A DNA stretch of 64,000 nucleotides, taken from assembly GCA_000761475.1 (NCBI GenBank), contig JQNW01000002.1, forward strand, positions 62,001 to 126,000, read 5' to 3'. Below the pieces are notes generated by a model. That model did no database searches, was not told the origin of the DNA, and saw nothing but the letters and a program-made list of their open reading frames with translations. This stretch comes from Chromohalobacter israelensis. GTDB taxonomy: Bacteria > Pseudomonadota > Gammaproteobacteria > Pseudomonadales > Halomonadaceae. The translations under genes and the position numbers were made by a program. Below are positions 51,628 through 62,561 of this stretch, piece after piece (position 1 is the stretch's first letter; every line of letters starts with the position of its first letter).

Positions 51628-52974
51628 CTAGGTCAGGCCGAGTTTCTTCTCGAGGTAGTGGATGTTGACACCGCCTTGCATGAACGCGCTGTCGCGGACG
51701 AGGTCCTTCTGCAGGTCGATGTTGGTCTTGATGCCTTCGACCAGGAGCTCGTCGAGGGCATTGCGCATGCGCGTCAACGCCGTCTCGCGGCTGGCGCCCC
51801 AGGTGATCAGCTTGCCGAGCAGCGAATCGTAGTGGGGCGGTACGCTGTAGCCGGTGTAGATGTGCGAATCCATGCGCACGCCCAGGCCGCCGGGAGCGTG
51901 ATACAGATCGATCTTGCCGGGGGAGGGCATGAAGGTGCGCGAGTCCTCGGCGTTGATCCGGCATTCGAAGGCGTGCCCGTTGAGCTGAACGTCATCCTGG
52001 GTGATCGACAGCGGCAGTCCGGAAGCAATGCGCAGCTGCTCCTTGACGATGTCGACGCCAGTGACCATCTCGGACACGGGGTGCTCGACCTGCACGCGCG
52101 TGTTCATCTCGATGAAGAAAAACTCGCCGTTCTCGTACAGGAACTCGAACGTGCCGGCTCCGCGATAGTTGATCTCGTTGCAGGCATCCACGCAGGCCTG
52201 GAGAACATCGGCGCGGGCTTTCGGATCGAGATGCGGCGCGGGGGCTTCTTCCAGCACCTTCTGGTGACGGCGCTGCAGGGAGCAGTCGCGATCGTAGAGG
52301 TGGATGGCATTGCCCTGACCGTCGGCCAGCACCTGGACTTCGACGTGACGCGGGTTCTCGAGGAATTTCTCCATGTACAGTGTGCCGTCGCCGAACGCCG
52401 CATTGGCTTCGTTGCGTGTCACGCTGACCGAGGAGAGCAGGCTGCCTTCGCTGTGCACCACGCGCATGCCACGTCCGCCGCCGCCGGCGGCCGCCTTGAT
52501 GATGACCGGATAACCGATGCGCTTGGCGGTAGCCAGAATGGCGTCGTCGTTGTCTTCGGGGAGCGGGCCGTCGGAGCCGGGCACCGTGGGTACGCCGGCC
52601 TTCTTCATCGCCGCAATGGCGCTGACCTTGTCGCCCATCATGCGGATGGTTTCGGCGCGCGGTCCCACGAAGACGAAGCCGGAGCGCTCCACCTGTTCGG
52701 CGAAGTTGGCATTCTCGGAGAGGAAGCCGTAGCCGGGATGGATGGCGCTGGAATCGGTGACCTCGGCGGCGCTGATCAACGCCGGAATGTTCAGGTAGGA
52801 CTGCGCCGAGGACGCGGGGCCGATGCACACGGCTTCATCGGCCAGGCGCACGTGCATGAGCTCGCGGTCGGCCTTGGAATGCACCGCCACGGTCTTGATG
52901 CCGAGTTCCTTGCAAGCGCGCTGTATGCGCAAAGCGATCTCGCCACGATTGGCGATGAGTACCTTGTCCAACAT
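51628..52974 (-). CDS. accC: Biotin carboxylase (acetyl-CoA carboxylase)
   Basis: A 448-residue ATP-grasp enzyme that carboxylates the biotin on Acc[51 protein letters not shown], the ATP lid [41 protein letters not shown] and [20 protein letters not shown] are all present. Length is normal. It follows accB by 70 bases. Confidence 0.97.
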   Translation of the reverse strand: MLDKVLIANRGEIALRIQRACKELGIKTVAVHSKADRELMHVRLADEAVCIGPASSAQSYLNIPALISAAEVTDSSAIHPGYGFLSENANFAEQVERSGFVFVGPRAETIRMMGDKVSAIAAMKKAGVPTVPGSDGPLPEDNDDAILATAKRIGYPVIIKAAAGGGGRGMRVVHSEGSLLSSVSVTRNEANAAFGDGTLYMEKFLENPRHVEVQVLADGQGNAIHLYDRDCSLQRRHQKVLEEAPAPHLDPKARADVLQACVDACNEINYRGAGTFEFLYENGEFFFIEMNTRVQVEHPVSEMVTGVDIVKEQLRIASGLPLSITQDDVQLNGHAFECRINAEDSRTFMPSPGKIDLYHAPGGLGVRMDSHIYTGYSVPPHYDSLLGKLITWGASRETALTRMRNALDELLVEGIKTNIDLQKDLVRDSAFMQGGVNIHYLEKKLGLT

Positions 52975-53044
52975 AGTGTCGTCCGTCTCTATGTAAGCTC
53001 GGAAGCGGTTGGCGATCGTTCACTCTGGGCGATCGCAAACGGCT

Positions 53045-53509
53045 TCAAGAGATGATGACCATCGGCTGGTCGAATTCGACCGGTTCGCCATCTTCGACCA
53101 TGATGGCTTCGATCACGCCATCCTGATCGGCCTCGATCTGGTTCATCATCTTCATGGCTTCGACGATGCACACGGTTTCGCCTTTCTTGACGCTCTGGCC
53201 GATTTCAACGAACGGCTTGGCTCCCGGTGCCGGCGAGCGGTAGAACGTCCCCACCATGGGCGAGGTCACCGGATGGCCGCTGGGCTGTGCCGGTGCCGCA
53301 TCGGCCTCGGGCGCTGCAGGGGCGCTGGGAGCGGCCGGTGCGGGTGCCGCGGCGGCGGGAGCCGGTGCAGGGGCGGCTGCAGGTTGTGCGCCGAACCCGC
53401 CGGTGTGGCGGCTGATGCGCACGGACTCTTCGCCTTCCTGGATTTCGATCTCGCTGATGTTGGACTCTTCCAGGAGTTCGATGAGTTTCTTGACCTTGCG
53501 AATATCCAT
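53045..53509 (-). CDS. accB: Biotin carboxyl carrier protein
   Basis: A 154-residue carrier. The N-terminal helix is [23 protein letters not shown], the middle is an Ala/Pro-rich flexible linker (about residues 45-75), and the biotinyl domain ends with the modified Lys in [12 protein letters not shown]. It carries CO2 from AccC to the carboxyltransferase AccAD. Part of aroQ-accB-accC on the minus strand. Confidence 0.96.
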   Translation of the reverse strand: MDIRKVKKLIELLEESNISEIEIQEGEESVRISRHTGGFGAQPAAAPAPAPAAAAPAPAAPSAPAAPEADAAPAQPSGHPVTSPMVGTFYRSPAPGAKPFVEIGQSVKKGETVCIVEAMKMMNQIEADQDGVIEAIMVEDGEPVEFDQPMVIIS

Positions 53510-53572
53510 AAGCCTGTCTCGTTCAAAGTGAGTGTGAGGTGGCGTTACGTGCCGCTGAAAGCTGCCGCCCGA

Positions 53573-54010
53573 TCAATCGAGCTGACGCAGGGCGGCTTCC
53601 AGGGCGAGTTCATAACTGTCGGCGCCGAAGCCGGCGATGACGCCACGAGCAACATCGGAAAAATACGAATGCGCACGAAACGGCTCGCGGGCATGGACGT
53701 TGGAAAGATGCAGCTCGATGAAGGGCAGCGCGACGCCGGTGAGGGCATCACGCAGGGCGACACTGGTATGCGTGAAGGCGGCCGGATTGAGCAGGATGAA
53801 ATCGGTCCCGTCGGTGCGCGCCGCGTGCACCCGCTCGACCAGCTCGTGCTCGGCATTGGACTGCAGCCAGTCGAGCCGGTGGCCGGCCTCCGCGGCGCGC
53901 TGCGTCAGCCGCAGACGAATGTCCTCGAGGGTGGTGGTGCCATAAACCCCGGGCTCGCGCGTACCGAGCAGGTTGAGGTTGGGGCCGTTGAGTACGAGAA
54001 GCTTCGCCAT
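53573..54010 (-). CDS. aroQ: Type II 3-dehydroquinate dehydratase
   Basis: A 145-residue enzyme of the shikimate pathway. [20 protein letters not shown] near the N-terminus, [31 protein letters not shown] and [41 protein letters not shown] include the catalytic Tyr and His. It is the first gene of the accBC operon, as in many gammaproteobacteria. Confidence 0.96.
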   Translation of the reverse strand: MAKLLVLNGPNLNLLGTREPGVYGTTTLEDIRLRLTQRAAEAGHRLDWLQSNAEHELVERVHAARTDGTDFILLNPAAFTHTSVALRDALTGVALPFIELHLSNVHAREPFRAHSYFSDVARGVIAGFGADSYELALEAALRQLD

Positions 54011-54236
54011 GTCGGAGTCCCTGGCTGACGCTGTTAACCTGTTCAGGATTTATCTAGATCCCGGCACGATCACGCAAGATGCCGTCGCTGACGCCATATA
54101 TCGTCAGTGTGGGCGAAGTTTGCCCAAAAACGTGGTAGCTGTCCAGTTTGTGTTGTCGTCAGCAGTCGCAAGCAAAAACGTCACTGCGTGATAAGATGAA
54201 AAGTCATCGCTTTCCACTTCACCACAAGGACGTCCC

Positions 54237-55352
54237 ATGGCTCTATTTCGCAAGCGTGAGCGTCAACAACGCAATGTTCTGGAATCGCCCCAGTACGGCT
54301 GGATCTGGAAACCGCTGGTTGCCTTGCTGCTGATCTATCTGGTGGTGTGCCTGGCCTTGGGCATCTGGTGGAGTCAGCGTCCCGATGCCTTCGACGTCGA
54401 CGCCGCGGTCTCGGTACAGCGTGGCGGTGCCGAGCAGTCGGGCGCCGAGGCGGCGTCGGCGGCGCCCCGACCGGGCGAGACGATGACCGCGACCACCTTG
54501 ACCCTGCTGGGGACCTTGCTCGACAAGCCCGGAGGATATCTGCGCAATGACATCGCGCCGCCGGGATTGTGGCTCGACAACATGCCCAGTTGGGAACAGG
54601 GCGTGCTGGGCCAGGTGCGAGCCATCGGCGCGGCCTTGAACGACACCATTGCCAGCGACGACGATGCACTGCAGGAAGCCGTCGAGGCGCTCGACACGCG
54701 CAGTGGGGCCTGGCGCTTCCCGTCCGCCGAGGGGCGCTATCAGGAAGCGCGTGACACGTTGCGCGACTACCTGGCCCGTCTGGGGGATCAGCAAGCCGGG
54801 TTCTCGCAGGAGGCGCCGGCCTTGGCGGCCTGGCTCGAGCGGGTGCAGACGCGTCTCGACCGGCAGACGCAGCGCCTGGCGGCGAGCGTGGGACACGCCG
54901 AGCGTCGCGGTGCCGACCTGCAGGGCGATGAAAACGACGAAGGCGGGCAGGAGACGCCCTGGCTGCGTATCGACAATGTGTTCTTCGAGGCGCGGGGCAA
55001 CGCCTGGGCGTTGATGCACTTGCTCGAAGCGGCCGAGCGCGATTTCGCGCCTGCCATCGAAAAGGCGCAGATGGGCAGTGCGTTCGATCAGTTGATCGCC
55101 GAGCTTGATGCCTCGCAAGCCCGTCTGTGGAGTCCGGTCGTGCTCAACGGCAGCGGATTTGGCATGTTCGCCAACCACTCGTTGACGATGGCCAGCTATA
55201 CGTCACGCGCGTCGCAGTTGATCGGCGAGATACGCACCGCCCTCGATGCCGTGGGATCGGGCGCTGGCGAGGCCGGCTCCGGCGAACCAGGTGCTGGGGA
55301 ACCAGGTGCCGGAGAACCAGGTGCTGGGGAATCAGGCGCCGGGGAATCGTAG
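54237..55352 (+). CDS. DUF2333 family membrane protein with repeat tail
   Basis: A 371-residue protein. Residues about 23-45 form one transmembrane segment (PLVALLLIYLVVCLALGIWW), followed by a periplasmic helical domain with ETMTATTLTLLGTLLDKPGGYLRNDIAPPGLWLDNMPSWEQGVL, the DUF2333 signature. The final 25 residues are five copies of a Gly-Ala-Gly-Glu-Pro/Ser repeat encoded by a 15-base tandem repeat. Function unknown. It is divergent from aroQ. Confidence 0.83.
   Translation: MALFRKRERQQRNVLESPQYGWIWKPLVALLLIYLVVCLALGIWWSQRPDAFDVDAAVSVQRGGAEQSGAEAASAAPRPGETMTATTLTLLGTLLDKPGGYLRNDIAPPGLWLDNMPSWEQGVLGQVRAIGAALNDTIASDDDALQEAVEALDTRSGAWRFPSAEGRYQEARDTLRDYLARLGDQQAGFSQEAPALAAWLERVQTRLDRQTQRLAASVGHAERRGADLQGDENDEGGQETPWLRIDNVFFEARGNAWALMHLLEAAERDFAPAIEKAQMGSAFDQLIAELDASQARLWSPVVLNGSGFGMFANHSLTMASYTSRASQLIGEIRTALDAVGSGAGEAGSGEPGAGEPGAGEPGAGESGAGES
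55275..55349 (+). repeat. 15-base minisatellite inside the DUF2333 gene
   Basis: Five imperfect tandem copies of a 15-base unit (GGTGCTGGGGAACCA type), each coding for Gly-x-Gly-Glu-Pro/Ser. The unit length is a multiple of three, so copy-number change would keep the reading frame and vary tail length. Confidence 0.85.
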
Positions 55353-55412
55353 ACCTGGGGCGACAGCCTGTCCCTGAAGGCGTGTTGGACAGGCCGTATG
55401 CCGCATAAAAGT

Positions 55413-55442
55413 ACGCCCCGTGTCGCATGCGACACGGGGCGT
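55413..55442 (-). terminator. Terminator of ppa (perfect 30-base palindrome)
   Basis: Two 15-base arms, ACGCCCCGTGTCGCA and its exact complement, meet without a spacer. On the minus strand it is followed by ACTTTTAT, placing a U-run after ppa. On the plus strand there is no T-run, but it may also affect the DUF2333 transcript. Confidence 0.72.
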
Positions 55443-55467
55443 GGTGCCTGGAAGCGAGACGCGGCGT

Positions 55468-55998
55468 TTACGCCTTGGTGTAGGCGGCTGCGGCTTTTTC
55501 GATGGCCTTGCGCGCGGCGTCGGCGCCATCCCAGGAGTCGATCTTCACCCACTTGCCTTTCTCGAGATCCTTGTAGTTCTCGAAGAAATGCGCGATTTGC
55601 TGGCGCAGCAGCTCGGGGAGGTCGGTGACTTCCTGAACGTCGTCGTAAAGTGCGCTCAGCTTGGAGTGCGGCACGCAGACCAGCTTGGCGTCCTCGCCGG
55701 CTTCGTCGGACATGTTGAGCACGCCGACCGGACGGGCGCGAATCACGCTGCCGGCCTGTACCGGATAAGGGGTCACCACCAGGGCGTCGAGCGGGTCGCC
55801 GTCGTCGGCCAGGGTGTTGTTGATGAAACCGTAATTGGCCGGATAGAACATCGGCGTGGCCATGAAGCGGTCGACGACCAGCGCATCCATGTCCTTGTCG
55901 ATCTCGTACTTGATCGGCGCGTGGTTGGCGGGGATCTCGATCGCCACATAGACGTCGTTGGGAAGATCCTTGCCAGCGGGAATGTTTTTGAAACTCAT
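55468..55998 (-). CDS. ppa: Inorganic pyrophosphatase (family I)
   Basis: A 176-residue soluble enzyme hydrolysing pyrophosphate. [53 protein letters not shown] (metal-binding Asp residues) and KVCVPHSKL-type segments ([24 protein letters not shown]) match the E. coli enzyme. A promoter with a perfect TATAAT lies upstream and a palindromic terminator downstream. Confidence 0.97.
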   Translation of the reverse strand: MSFKNIPAGKDLPNDVYVAIEIPANHAPIKYEIDKDMDALVVDRFMATPMFYPANYGFINNTLADDGDPLDALVVTPYPVQAGSVIRARPVGVLNMSDEAGEDAKLVCVPHSKLSALYDDVQEVTDLPELLRQQIAHFFENYKDLEKGKWVKIDSWDGADAARKAIEKAAAAYTKA

Positions 55999-56051
55999 CG
56001 TCGAGTCCTTGCGGTTTGCAGGTTGAACACCAGCGGGGGAAAATCCCCGGA

Positions 56052-56081
56052 ATTATACGAGTAGCGTCCGGCGTTTACCAA
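56052..56081 (-). promoter_or_regulatory. Sigma-70 promoter of ppa
   Basis: On the minus strand TTGGTA (56076-56081, 4 of 6) and perfect TATAAT (56052-56057) are 18 bases apart, about 55 bases before the ppa ATG. Confidence 0.6.
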
Positions 56082-56182
56082 TCGACGAGAGGCGCAGACG
56101 ACATCCCGCTGCCGTCGTCTTGCGTTGTCACGCCCATCGGTCGCGGGGATTGCCCGTCTCATCATCGACAAGGAGACGATCG

Positions 56183-57904
56183 TTGACGGAAAGCAGCCTT
56201 TCTATCAGCTTCGGCCAGGCATTCGTGGCGCCGGATCGGCGTCACCATCGCAGTTCGATGTCGGTACAGATACCCGGTGGCTCACAGCTTGCCGCCAAGG
56301 GCGCCTGCGCGCTGATCAGCGACTCCACCTGGCGCAATGCCATCGCCAAACAGGCGGGGGATTTGAGCGTGCGCGGCTTTCTCGCCGATTACTATTCGAC
56401 ACCCGAGCACTGGGATGTCAAGACGTCGGCCCATCGCGTGCTGCGCGCATTGAATGGCTGGTGCTACAGCCAGAGTGCCTATATCGAGGGCGGCAGCTAT
56501 ATCTGCTCGCTGTCGGCGACGGTGTTCCGCCATCGGGAGATGCACCTTTTCCACATGGGCGACACCCTGGTGTTTCGTCTGCGCGGTGCCGAGTTCGAGC
56601 AGCTCTCCCGCGATCATGTCACCGATCTGGGCGGGTATCGCTATCCGTCGCGCGCGCTGGGCATGGATGGCAGCCTGGATATCGATTACGTGACGCACTC
56701 GCTCAAGCAGGGCGATTTGTTCCTGTTCACCACCCAGGCGGTGCGCGGCACCTTGCTGCCCTCGGATTTCGTGCAGCTGATCCGCGCCGATGTCAGCGAT
56801 CTCGACGCAGCCTGCGAACGTCTGGCCGAGGCAGCGCACGCGCGTGCCCAGGAGCGTGGCTACGGTGGCGATCAGTTCTGTTTCCAGCTGGTGCGCATCG
56901 ATCGTTTGCCCGAGGAAGTCGAACCGGAGCATCCCGTGCCGCTGTACGGTGATTTGCCGGTGCCGCCGGAACTGACGCCGGGCGAGCGTCTCGATGGACT
57001 GGAGGTGCTCGAGGTGCTGTCGCGCACCGCCAAGTCGCGAGTCTATCGCGTGCGGGATACCCGCAATGAACGCGAGATGGTGATGAAGGCACCTAGCCCC
57101 GAGCTGTCGCTGCGCAATGCCTATCAAGAGCATTTCGCGCTGCAGCAGTGGGTCGTGCAGCGGGTCAATTCACCGTTCGTGGCCAAGGTGGTGGATCCCT
57201 CGCGCCCGCGTCGCTATCAGTATTATCTGATCGATTACATCAAGGGCGAGTCACTGACGGCCTGGGCTTTGCGCCATCCTCAGGCAAGCCTCGGCGCTCG
57301 CCTGGACCTGGCGCGCCAGCTGGTCAAGGCCGTTCAGGCCCTTCACCGGCGCGACGTGCTGCATCAGAACCTGCATCCCGACAACGTGCTGGTCGATCCG
57401 CACGGACAGTTGGTGCTCACCGATTTCGGGGCGTGTCACTTGCGCGAGAGCGACAGCCAGCAGGGGGCTCGCGAACTGGCACGACAGGTGGGGCTGACCG
57501 AGCACAGCGCGCCCGAATACGCGCTGGACACCGATGTCGGGCGGCGTAGCGATCAGTATGGCCTGGCCTCGACCATCTACTGGCTGCTGACCGGCCATCA
57601 ACCTTACGCACTGGCGCCCAACGAATTGCGCAGCCATACCGACCTCGAGCGGATGAGCTACACCAGTGCACGCCGATACAATCCGGCCATCGCCAGCGAA
57701 CTCGATGACGCCTTGAAGCGTGCCCTCGACCCCCAACGTGCCTTGCGGTTTCGGCGGCTGGGCGAGTTTGCCTATCATCTGCGCACGCCCAGGCGGAACG
57801 AGGACGGCGTGGCACACCAGTCCTGGCAGACGCCGGCCACGCTGTGGAAAGCCGTGGCTGGGGTGCTGTTGTTGCTGTTATTGCTGTCGTGGTGGTTGAG
57901 GTGA
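56183..57904 (+). CDS. PP2C-like / Ser-Thr kinase-like fusion, both domains degenerate
   Basis: A 573-residue protein begun at TTG, chosen because AAGGAG lies seven bases upstream and LTESSLSISFGQ fits the family; the ATG at 56120 would add 21 unrelated residues. Residues 1-240 are PP2C-like (HMGDTLVFRLRG, GMDGSLDIDYV) but the usual metal-binding DG is replaced by S-D-S at residue 46-48. Residues 270-545 are kinase-like: Lys302, DFG at 414-416, but the HRD Asp is Asn396 (HQNLHPDN) and no glycine-rich loop is seen. One C-terminal transmembrane helix (about 553-572) ends the protein. It is likely a signalling or scaffold protein. Confidence 0.78.
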   Translation: MTESSLSISFGQAFVAPDRRHHRSSMSVQIPGGSQLAAKGACALISDSTWRNAIAKQAGDLSVRGFLADYYSTPEHWDVKTSAHRVLRALNGWCYSQSAYIEGGSYICSLSATVFRHREMHLFHMGDTLVFRLRGAEFEQLSRDHVTDLGGYRYPSRALGMDGSLDIDYVTHSLKQGDLFLFTTQAVRGTLLPSDFVQLIRADVSDLDAACERLAEAAHARAQERGYGGDQFCFQLVRIDRLPEEVEPEHPVPLYGDLPVPPELTPGERLDGLEVLEVLSRTAKSRVYRVRDTRNEREMVMKAPSPELSLRNAYQEHFALQQWVVQRVNSPFVAKVVDPSRPRRYQYYLIDYIKGESLTAWALRHPQASLGARLDLARQLVKAVQALHRRDVLHQNLHPDNVLVDPHGQLVLTDFGACHLRESDSQQGARELARQVGLTEHSAPEYALDTDVGRRSDQYGLASTIYWLLTGHQPYALAPNELRSHTDLERMSYTSARRYNPAIASELDDALKRALDPQRALRFRRLGEFAYHLRTPRRNEDGVAHQSWQTPATLWKAVAGVLLLLLLLSWWLR

Positions 57905-57969
57905 CCGGCACAGCCGATAACGGGAGGGCGGAACGCCCGGCGCCAGGTGTCTGACGCCGGTAGAGATGC

Positions 57970-59424
57970 TCAAGCCTGATCCAGCTTTTGCTTGAGGAGG
58001 CTGTTGACCTGTTGCGGGTTGGCGGTGCCGCGCGAGGCTTTCATGACCTGGCCGACGAAGTAGCCGATCATCTTGCCGCGCTTGGCCTCGTCGGCTTCAC
58101 GGTACTGGGCGACCTGAACCGGGCTGTCGGCGATGACCTGGTCGATCATGCCTTCGATGGCGCCGGTATCGGTGACCTGCTTGAGCCCGCGGGCCTCGAT
58201 GATGGCATCGGCACTGTCCGCCTCGCCGTCCCACAGCGCCTGGAAGACCTGCTTGGCGGCCTTGCCGCTGATGGTGTCGTCCATGACGCGCTGGATGAGG
58301 CCACCGAGCTGCTCGGCCGTGACCGGGCTGTCGCCGATCTCCAGGTTTTCGCGGTTGAGGTTGGCCGAGAGTTCGCCTTGCACCCAGTTGGCGGCCTGCT
58401 TGGCGTCGCCGCAGACATCCTTGACGGCTTCGAAGTACTCGGCCATGGCACGGCTCGAGGCCAGCACGCCGGCGTCATAGGCGGACAAGCCCAGCTGGTT
58501 TTCGAAGCGGTGGCGCTTTTCGCTGGGCAGTTCGGGCATGAGCGCGCGCTGGTGATCGACATAGGCACCGTCGAGCGTCACCGGAAGCAGGTCGGGGCAG
58601 GGGAAGTAACGGTAGTCGTTGGCTTCTTCCTTGGTGCGCATGCCGCGCGTCTCGTCGCGTTCCGGGTCGAACAGTCGAGTTTCCTGCACGACCTGACCGC
58701 CATCTTCGATGAGTTCGATCTGGCGCTCGACCTCGAAGGCGATGGCCTTCTCGACGAAGCGAAACGAGTTGACGTTCTTGATCTCGGCGCGGGTACCGAA
58801 AGCGGCCTGTCCCTTGGGACGTACCGAGACGTTGACGTCGCAGCGCATCGAGCCTTCGGCCATGTTGCCGTCGGAGATACCGAGATAGGTGACGATGGCG
58901 TGCAGCGCCTTGATGTAGGCGACCGCTTCCTTGGCCGAGCGCATGTCGGGCTCGGAGACGATCTCCAGCAACGGCGTGCCGGCACGGTTGAGATCGATGC
59001 CGGTCATGCCGTGATAGTCCTCGTGCAGCGACTTGCCGGCATCTTCCTCGAGGTGAGCGTGATGAATGCGGACGCTGCGCGTCGAACCGTCGTCGAGGGT
59101 GATCTCGACCTTGCCGGGGCCGACAATGGGCTGCGCCATCTGGCTCGTCTGATATCCCTTGGGCAAATCCGGGTAGAAGTAGTTCTTGCGCTCGAACAGC
59201 GAGGTCTCGGGGATCTCGGCGTCGACGGCGAGACCGAATTTCACCGCCATCGCCACGGCGTTTTCATTGAGCACCGGCAGCACGCCGGGCATGCCGAGGT
59301 CGACGGCGCACGCCTGGGTGTTGGGCTCGGCGCCGAAGGCGGTGGACGCTCCGGAGAAGATCTTGGACTGGGTGGCGAGCTGAACGTGGACCTCGAGCCC
59401 GATCACGGTTTCCCACTGCATCAT
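57970..59424 (-). CDS. gatB: Glutamyl-/aspartyl-tRNA amidotransferase subunit B
   Basis: A 484-residue subunit that activates misacylated Glu-tRNA-Gln or Asp-tRNA-Asn for amidation. It starts [27 protein letters not shown], with [38 protein letters not shown] and [20 protein letters not shown]. The C-terminal YqeY-like helical tail binds tRNA. It overlaps gatA by 4 bases. Confidence 0.97.
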   Translation of the reverse strand: MMQWETVIGLEVHVQLATQSKIFSGASTAFGAEPNTQACAVDLGMPGVLPVLNENAVAMAVKFGLAVDAEIPETSLFERKNYFYPDLPKGYQTSQMAQPIVGPGKVEITLDDGSTRSVRIHHAHLEEDAGKSLHEDYHGMTGIDLNRAGTPLLEIVSEPDMRSAKEAVAYIKALHAIVTYLGISDGNMAEGSMRCDVNVSVRPKGQAAFGTRAEIKNVNSFRFVEKAIAFEVERQIELIEDGGQVVQETRLFDPERDETRGMRTKEEANDYRYFPCPDLLPVTLDGAYVDHQRALMPELPSEKRHRFENQLGLSAYDAGVLASSRAMAEYFEAVKDVCGDAKQAANWVQGELSANLNRENLEIGDSPVTAEQLGGLIQRVMDDTISGKAAKQVFQALWDGEADSADAIIEARGLKQVTDTGAIEGMIDQVIADSPVQVAQYREADEAKRGKMIGYFVGQVMKASRGTANPQQVNSLLKQKLDQA

Positions 59425-60881
59425 GCCATCTCCTTGCCGAATGCCGGACGCTTGAGGTGCCAGTCGGTGGCCTGCTGGAATTGATGCGCCACGCCGAGCA
59501 GCTGGGCCTCGGCGAAGTGCGGAGCCAGCACCTGGAGGCCTACGGGGCGGTTACCGGCAAAGCCGGCCGGAACGCTGATGCCCGGAATGCCGGCCAGGTT
59601 GACGGCGATGGTGTAGATATCCTGCAGGTACATCGAGACCGGATCTTTCTGCGCGCCGAGGTCGAAGGCCGGCGTGGGGGCGGTCGGCCCCATGAGCACG
59701 TCGACTTCGTCGAAGGCGTCGAGAAAGTCCTGGCGGATCAGGCGGCGCACTTGCTGTGCCTTGAGGTAGTAAGCGTCGAAGAACCCTTCGGAAAGCGTGT
59801 GCGTGCCGATCAGGATGCGCCGCTTGACCTCTTCGCCGAAGCCTTCGGCCCGCGTGCGCTTGTAGAGGTCCTCGAGGTCGGTCGGATCCTCGCAGCGGTG
59901 GCCGAAGCGCACGCCGTCATAACGCGACAGGTTGGACGATGCCTCCGCCGGTGCGATGACGTAGTAGGCAGGAATCGCCAGGTGCGTGTGCGGCAGGCTG
60001 ACTTCGCAGACCTTGGCACCGAGCGACTCGTAGACCTTGATCGCTTCACGCACGGCGGTTTCGACCTCGGGGTCGAGTCCGTCGCCGAAATATTCCTTGG
60101 GCAGCCCGATCTTGAGGCCGGCCAGCGAGGTGTCGAGCTCGGCGGAGTAGTCGGGCACCACGCGTGCCACGCTGGTGGAATCGCGCACGTCGTGGCCGGC
60201 GATGGTTTCGAGCAGCAGGGCACAGTCGGCAGCGGTGCGTGCCATGGGGCCGCCCTGGTCGAGGCTCGATGCGTAGGCCACCATGCCGTAGCGCGACACG
60301 CGCCCGTAGGTGGGTTTCAGGCCGGTGATGCCGCAAAAGGCGGCCGGCTGACGAATCGAACCGCCGGTATCGGTGCCGAGCGCTGCCGGTACCAGGCCCG
60401 CCGCCACGGCGGCGGCGCTACCGCCCGAGGAGCCGCCGGGCACGGCGCTCAAGTCCCAGGGGTTCTTGACCGGGCCATAGAAGCTGTTTTCGTTCGACGA
60501 GCCCATGGCGAACTCGTCCATGTTGGTCTTGCCGAGGCTGACACCACCCGCCTGGCGGATCTTCTCGACGACCGTGGCGTCATAGGGCGCGACGAAGCTG
60601 TCGAGCATCTTCGAGCCGCAACTGGTGCGTACGCCCTGGGTGCAGAAGATGTCCTTGAGCGCCAGGGGCAGGCCGGCAAGGGCGGCGGCATCGCCCGATG
60701 CGCGAGCCTGGTCGGCGGCGTCGGCGTCGGCCAGGGCCTGTTCGGCGGTCACGCTGATGAAGCTGTTGAGGTCGCCGTCGAGGCGCTGGATGCGATCGAG
60801 CGCCGACTGGCAGAGCTCACGGCTCGAGAACTCGCCCGCGCGCAGGCCGGCGGCAAGCTCCGTAAGGGTCTTGTCATGCAT
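59421..60881 (-). CDS. gatA: Glutamyl-/aspartyl-tRNA amidotransferase subunit A
   Basis: A 486-residue amidase that releases ammonia from glutamine. The Ser-cisSer-Lys triad lies in [21 protein letters not shown] and [61 protein letters not shown] and [11 protein letters not shown] follow. Length is normal. gatC-gatA-gatB is one operon reading away from mreB. Confidence 0.97.
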   Translation of the reverse strand: MHDKTLTELAAGLRAGEFSSRELCQSALDRIQRLDGDLNSFISVTAEQALADADAADQARASGDAAALAGLPLALKDIFCTQGVRTSCGSKMLDSFVAPYDATVVEKIRQAGGVSLGKTNMDEFAMGSSNENSFYGPVKNPWDLSAVPGGSSGGSAAAVAAGLVPAALGTDTGGSIRQPAAFCGITGLKPTYGRVSRYGMVAYASSLDQGGPMARTAADCALLLETIAGHDVRDSTSVARVVPDYSAELDTSLAGLKIGLPKEYFGDGLDPEVETAVREAIKVYESLGAKVCEVSLPHTHLAIPAYYVIAPAEASSNLSRYDGVRFGHRCEDPTDLEDLYKRTRAEGFGEEVKRRILIGTHTLSEGFFDAYYLKAQQVRRLIRQDFLDAFDEVDVLMGPTAPTPAFDLGAQKDPVSMYLQDIYTIAVNLAGIPGISVPAGFAGNRPVGLQVLAPHFAEAQLLGVAHQFQQATDWHLKRPAFGKEMA

Positions 60882-60920
60882 GGAAGAAGGTGACTCCTGT
60901 GTCGGGTCCTGACAGACGGC

Positions 60921-61208
60921 TCATTCGACGACGCGCGGGACGAGATAGAGACCGCCCTCGGTGACGGGGGCGCAGGCCTGGAAGCGCTCACGCTGGTTGT
61001 GTTCGGTCACTTCGTCGGGCCGCAGGCGCTGCGTGGCATCCAAAGGGTGTGCCAAGGGCGCGATGCCCTGGGTGTCGACGGCCTGGAGTTGATCTACCAT
61101 TTCCAGGATGCGGCTCAAGTCGTCGACATAGCCGGTCGCTTCGTCCTCGCCGAGGCCAACACGGGCCAGGTGGGCGGCACGGAGCACGTCTGCATGTTCG
61201 ATCGCCAT
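60921..61208 (-). CDS. gatC: Glutamyl-/aspartyl-tRNA amidotransferase subunit C
   Basis: A 95-residue subunit stabilising GatAB. It begins [19 protein letters not shown] and contains [37 protein letters not shown] and the ending [11 protein letters not shown], all typical. It is first in gatCAB, with gatA 39 bases downstream, and is divergent from mreB, sharing a 193-base control region. Confidence 0.95.
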   Translation of the reverse strand: MAIEHADVLRAAHLARVGLGEDEATGYVDDLSRILEMVDQLQAVDTQGIAPLAHPLDATQRLRPDEVTEHNQRERFQACAPVTEGGLYLVPRVVE

Positions 61209-61392
61209 AGGGATTGCCTTTTTATGAATACCGCGCGGCGGCGTTCGGTCGCCGCGTCAATGAAAGGGCTGACGCCGGGAATAACCCGGGAATTTACCAT
61301 ATCTGGCGCGCGCTGACAGGCCTTTGCTTGCCGCGCCACCCCCGCGATGATACCGTTTGCGTCCGCACAGGGTTCCGGTCTGGACTAGGTGA

Positions 61393-62439
<1,047 letters not shown>

Positions 62440-62561
62440 CGCGTTAAGGTGCCCGACGGGCGCGTGCCGATCCCCCACCCAGATGCCGCCAAGCGGGGCG
62501 ACGGGCGGCGGGGCGTGTCCGCGTCGTGTCGTCGCGCACGCTTTCCGCGGAGGGAAGGCCT

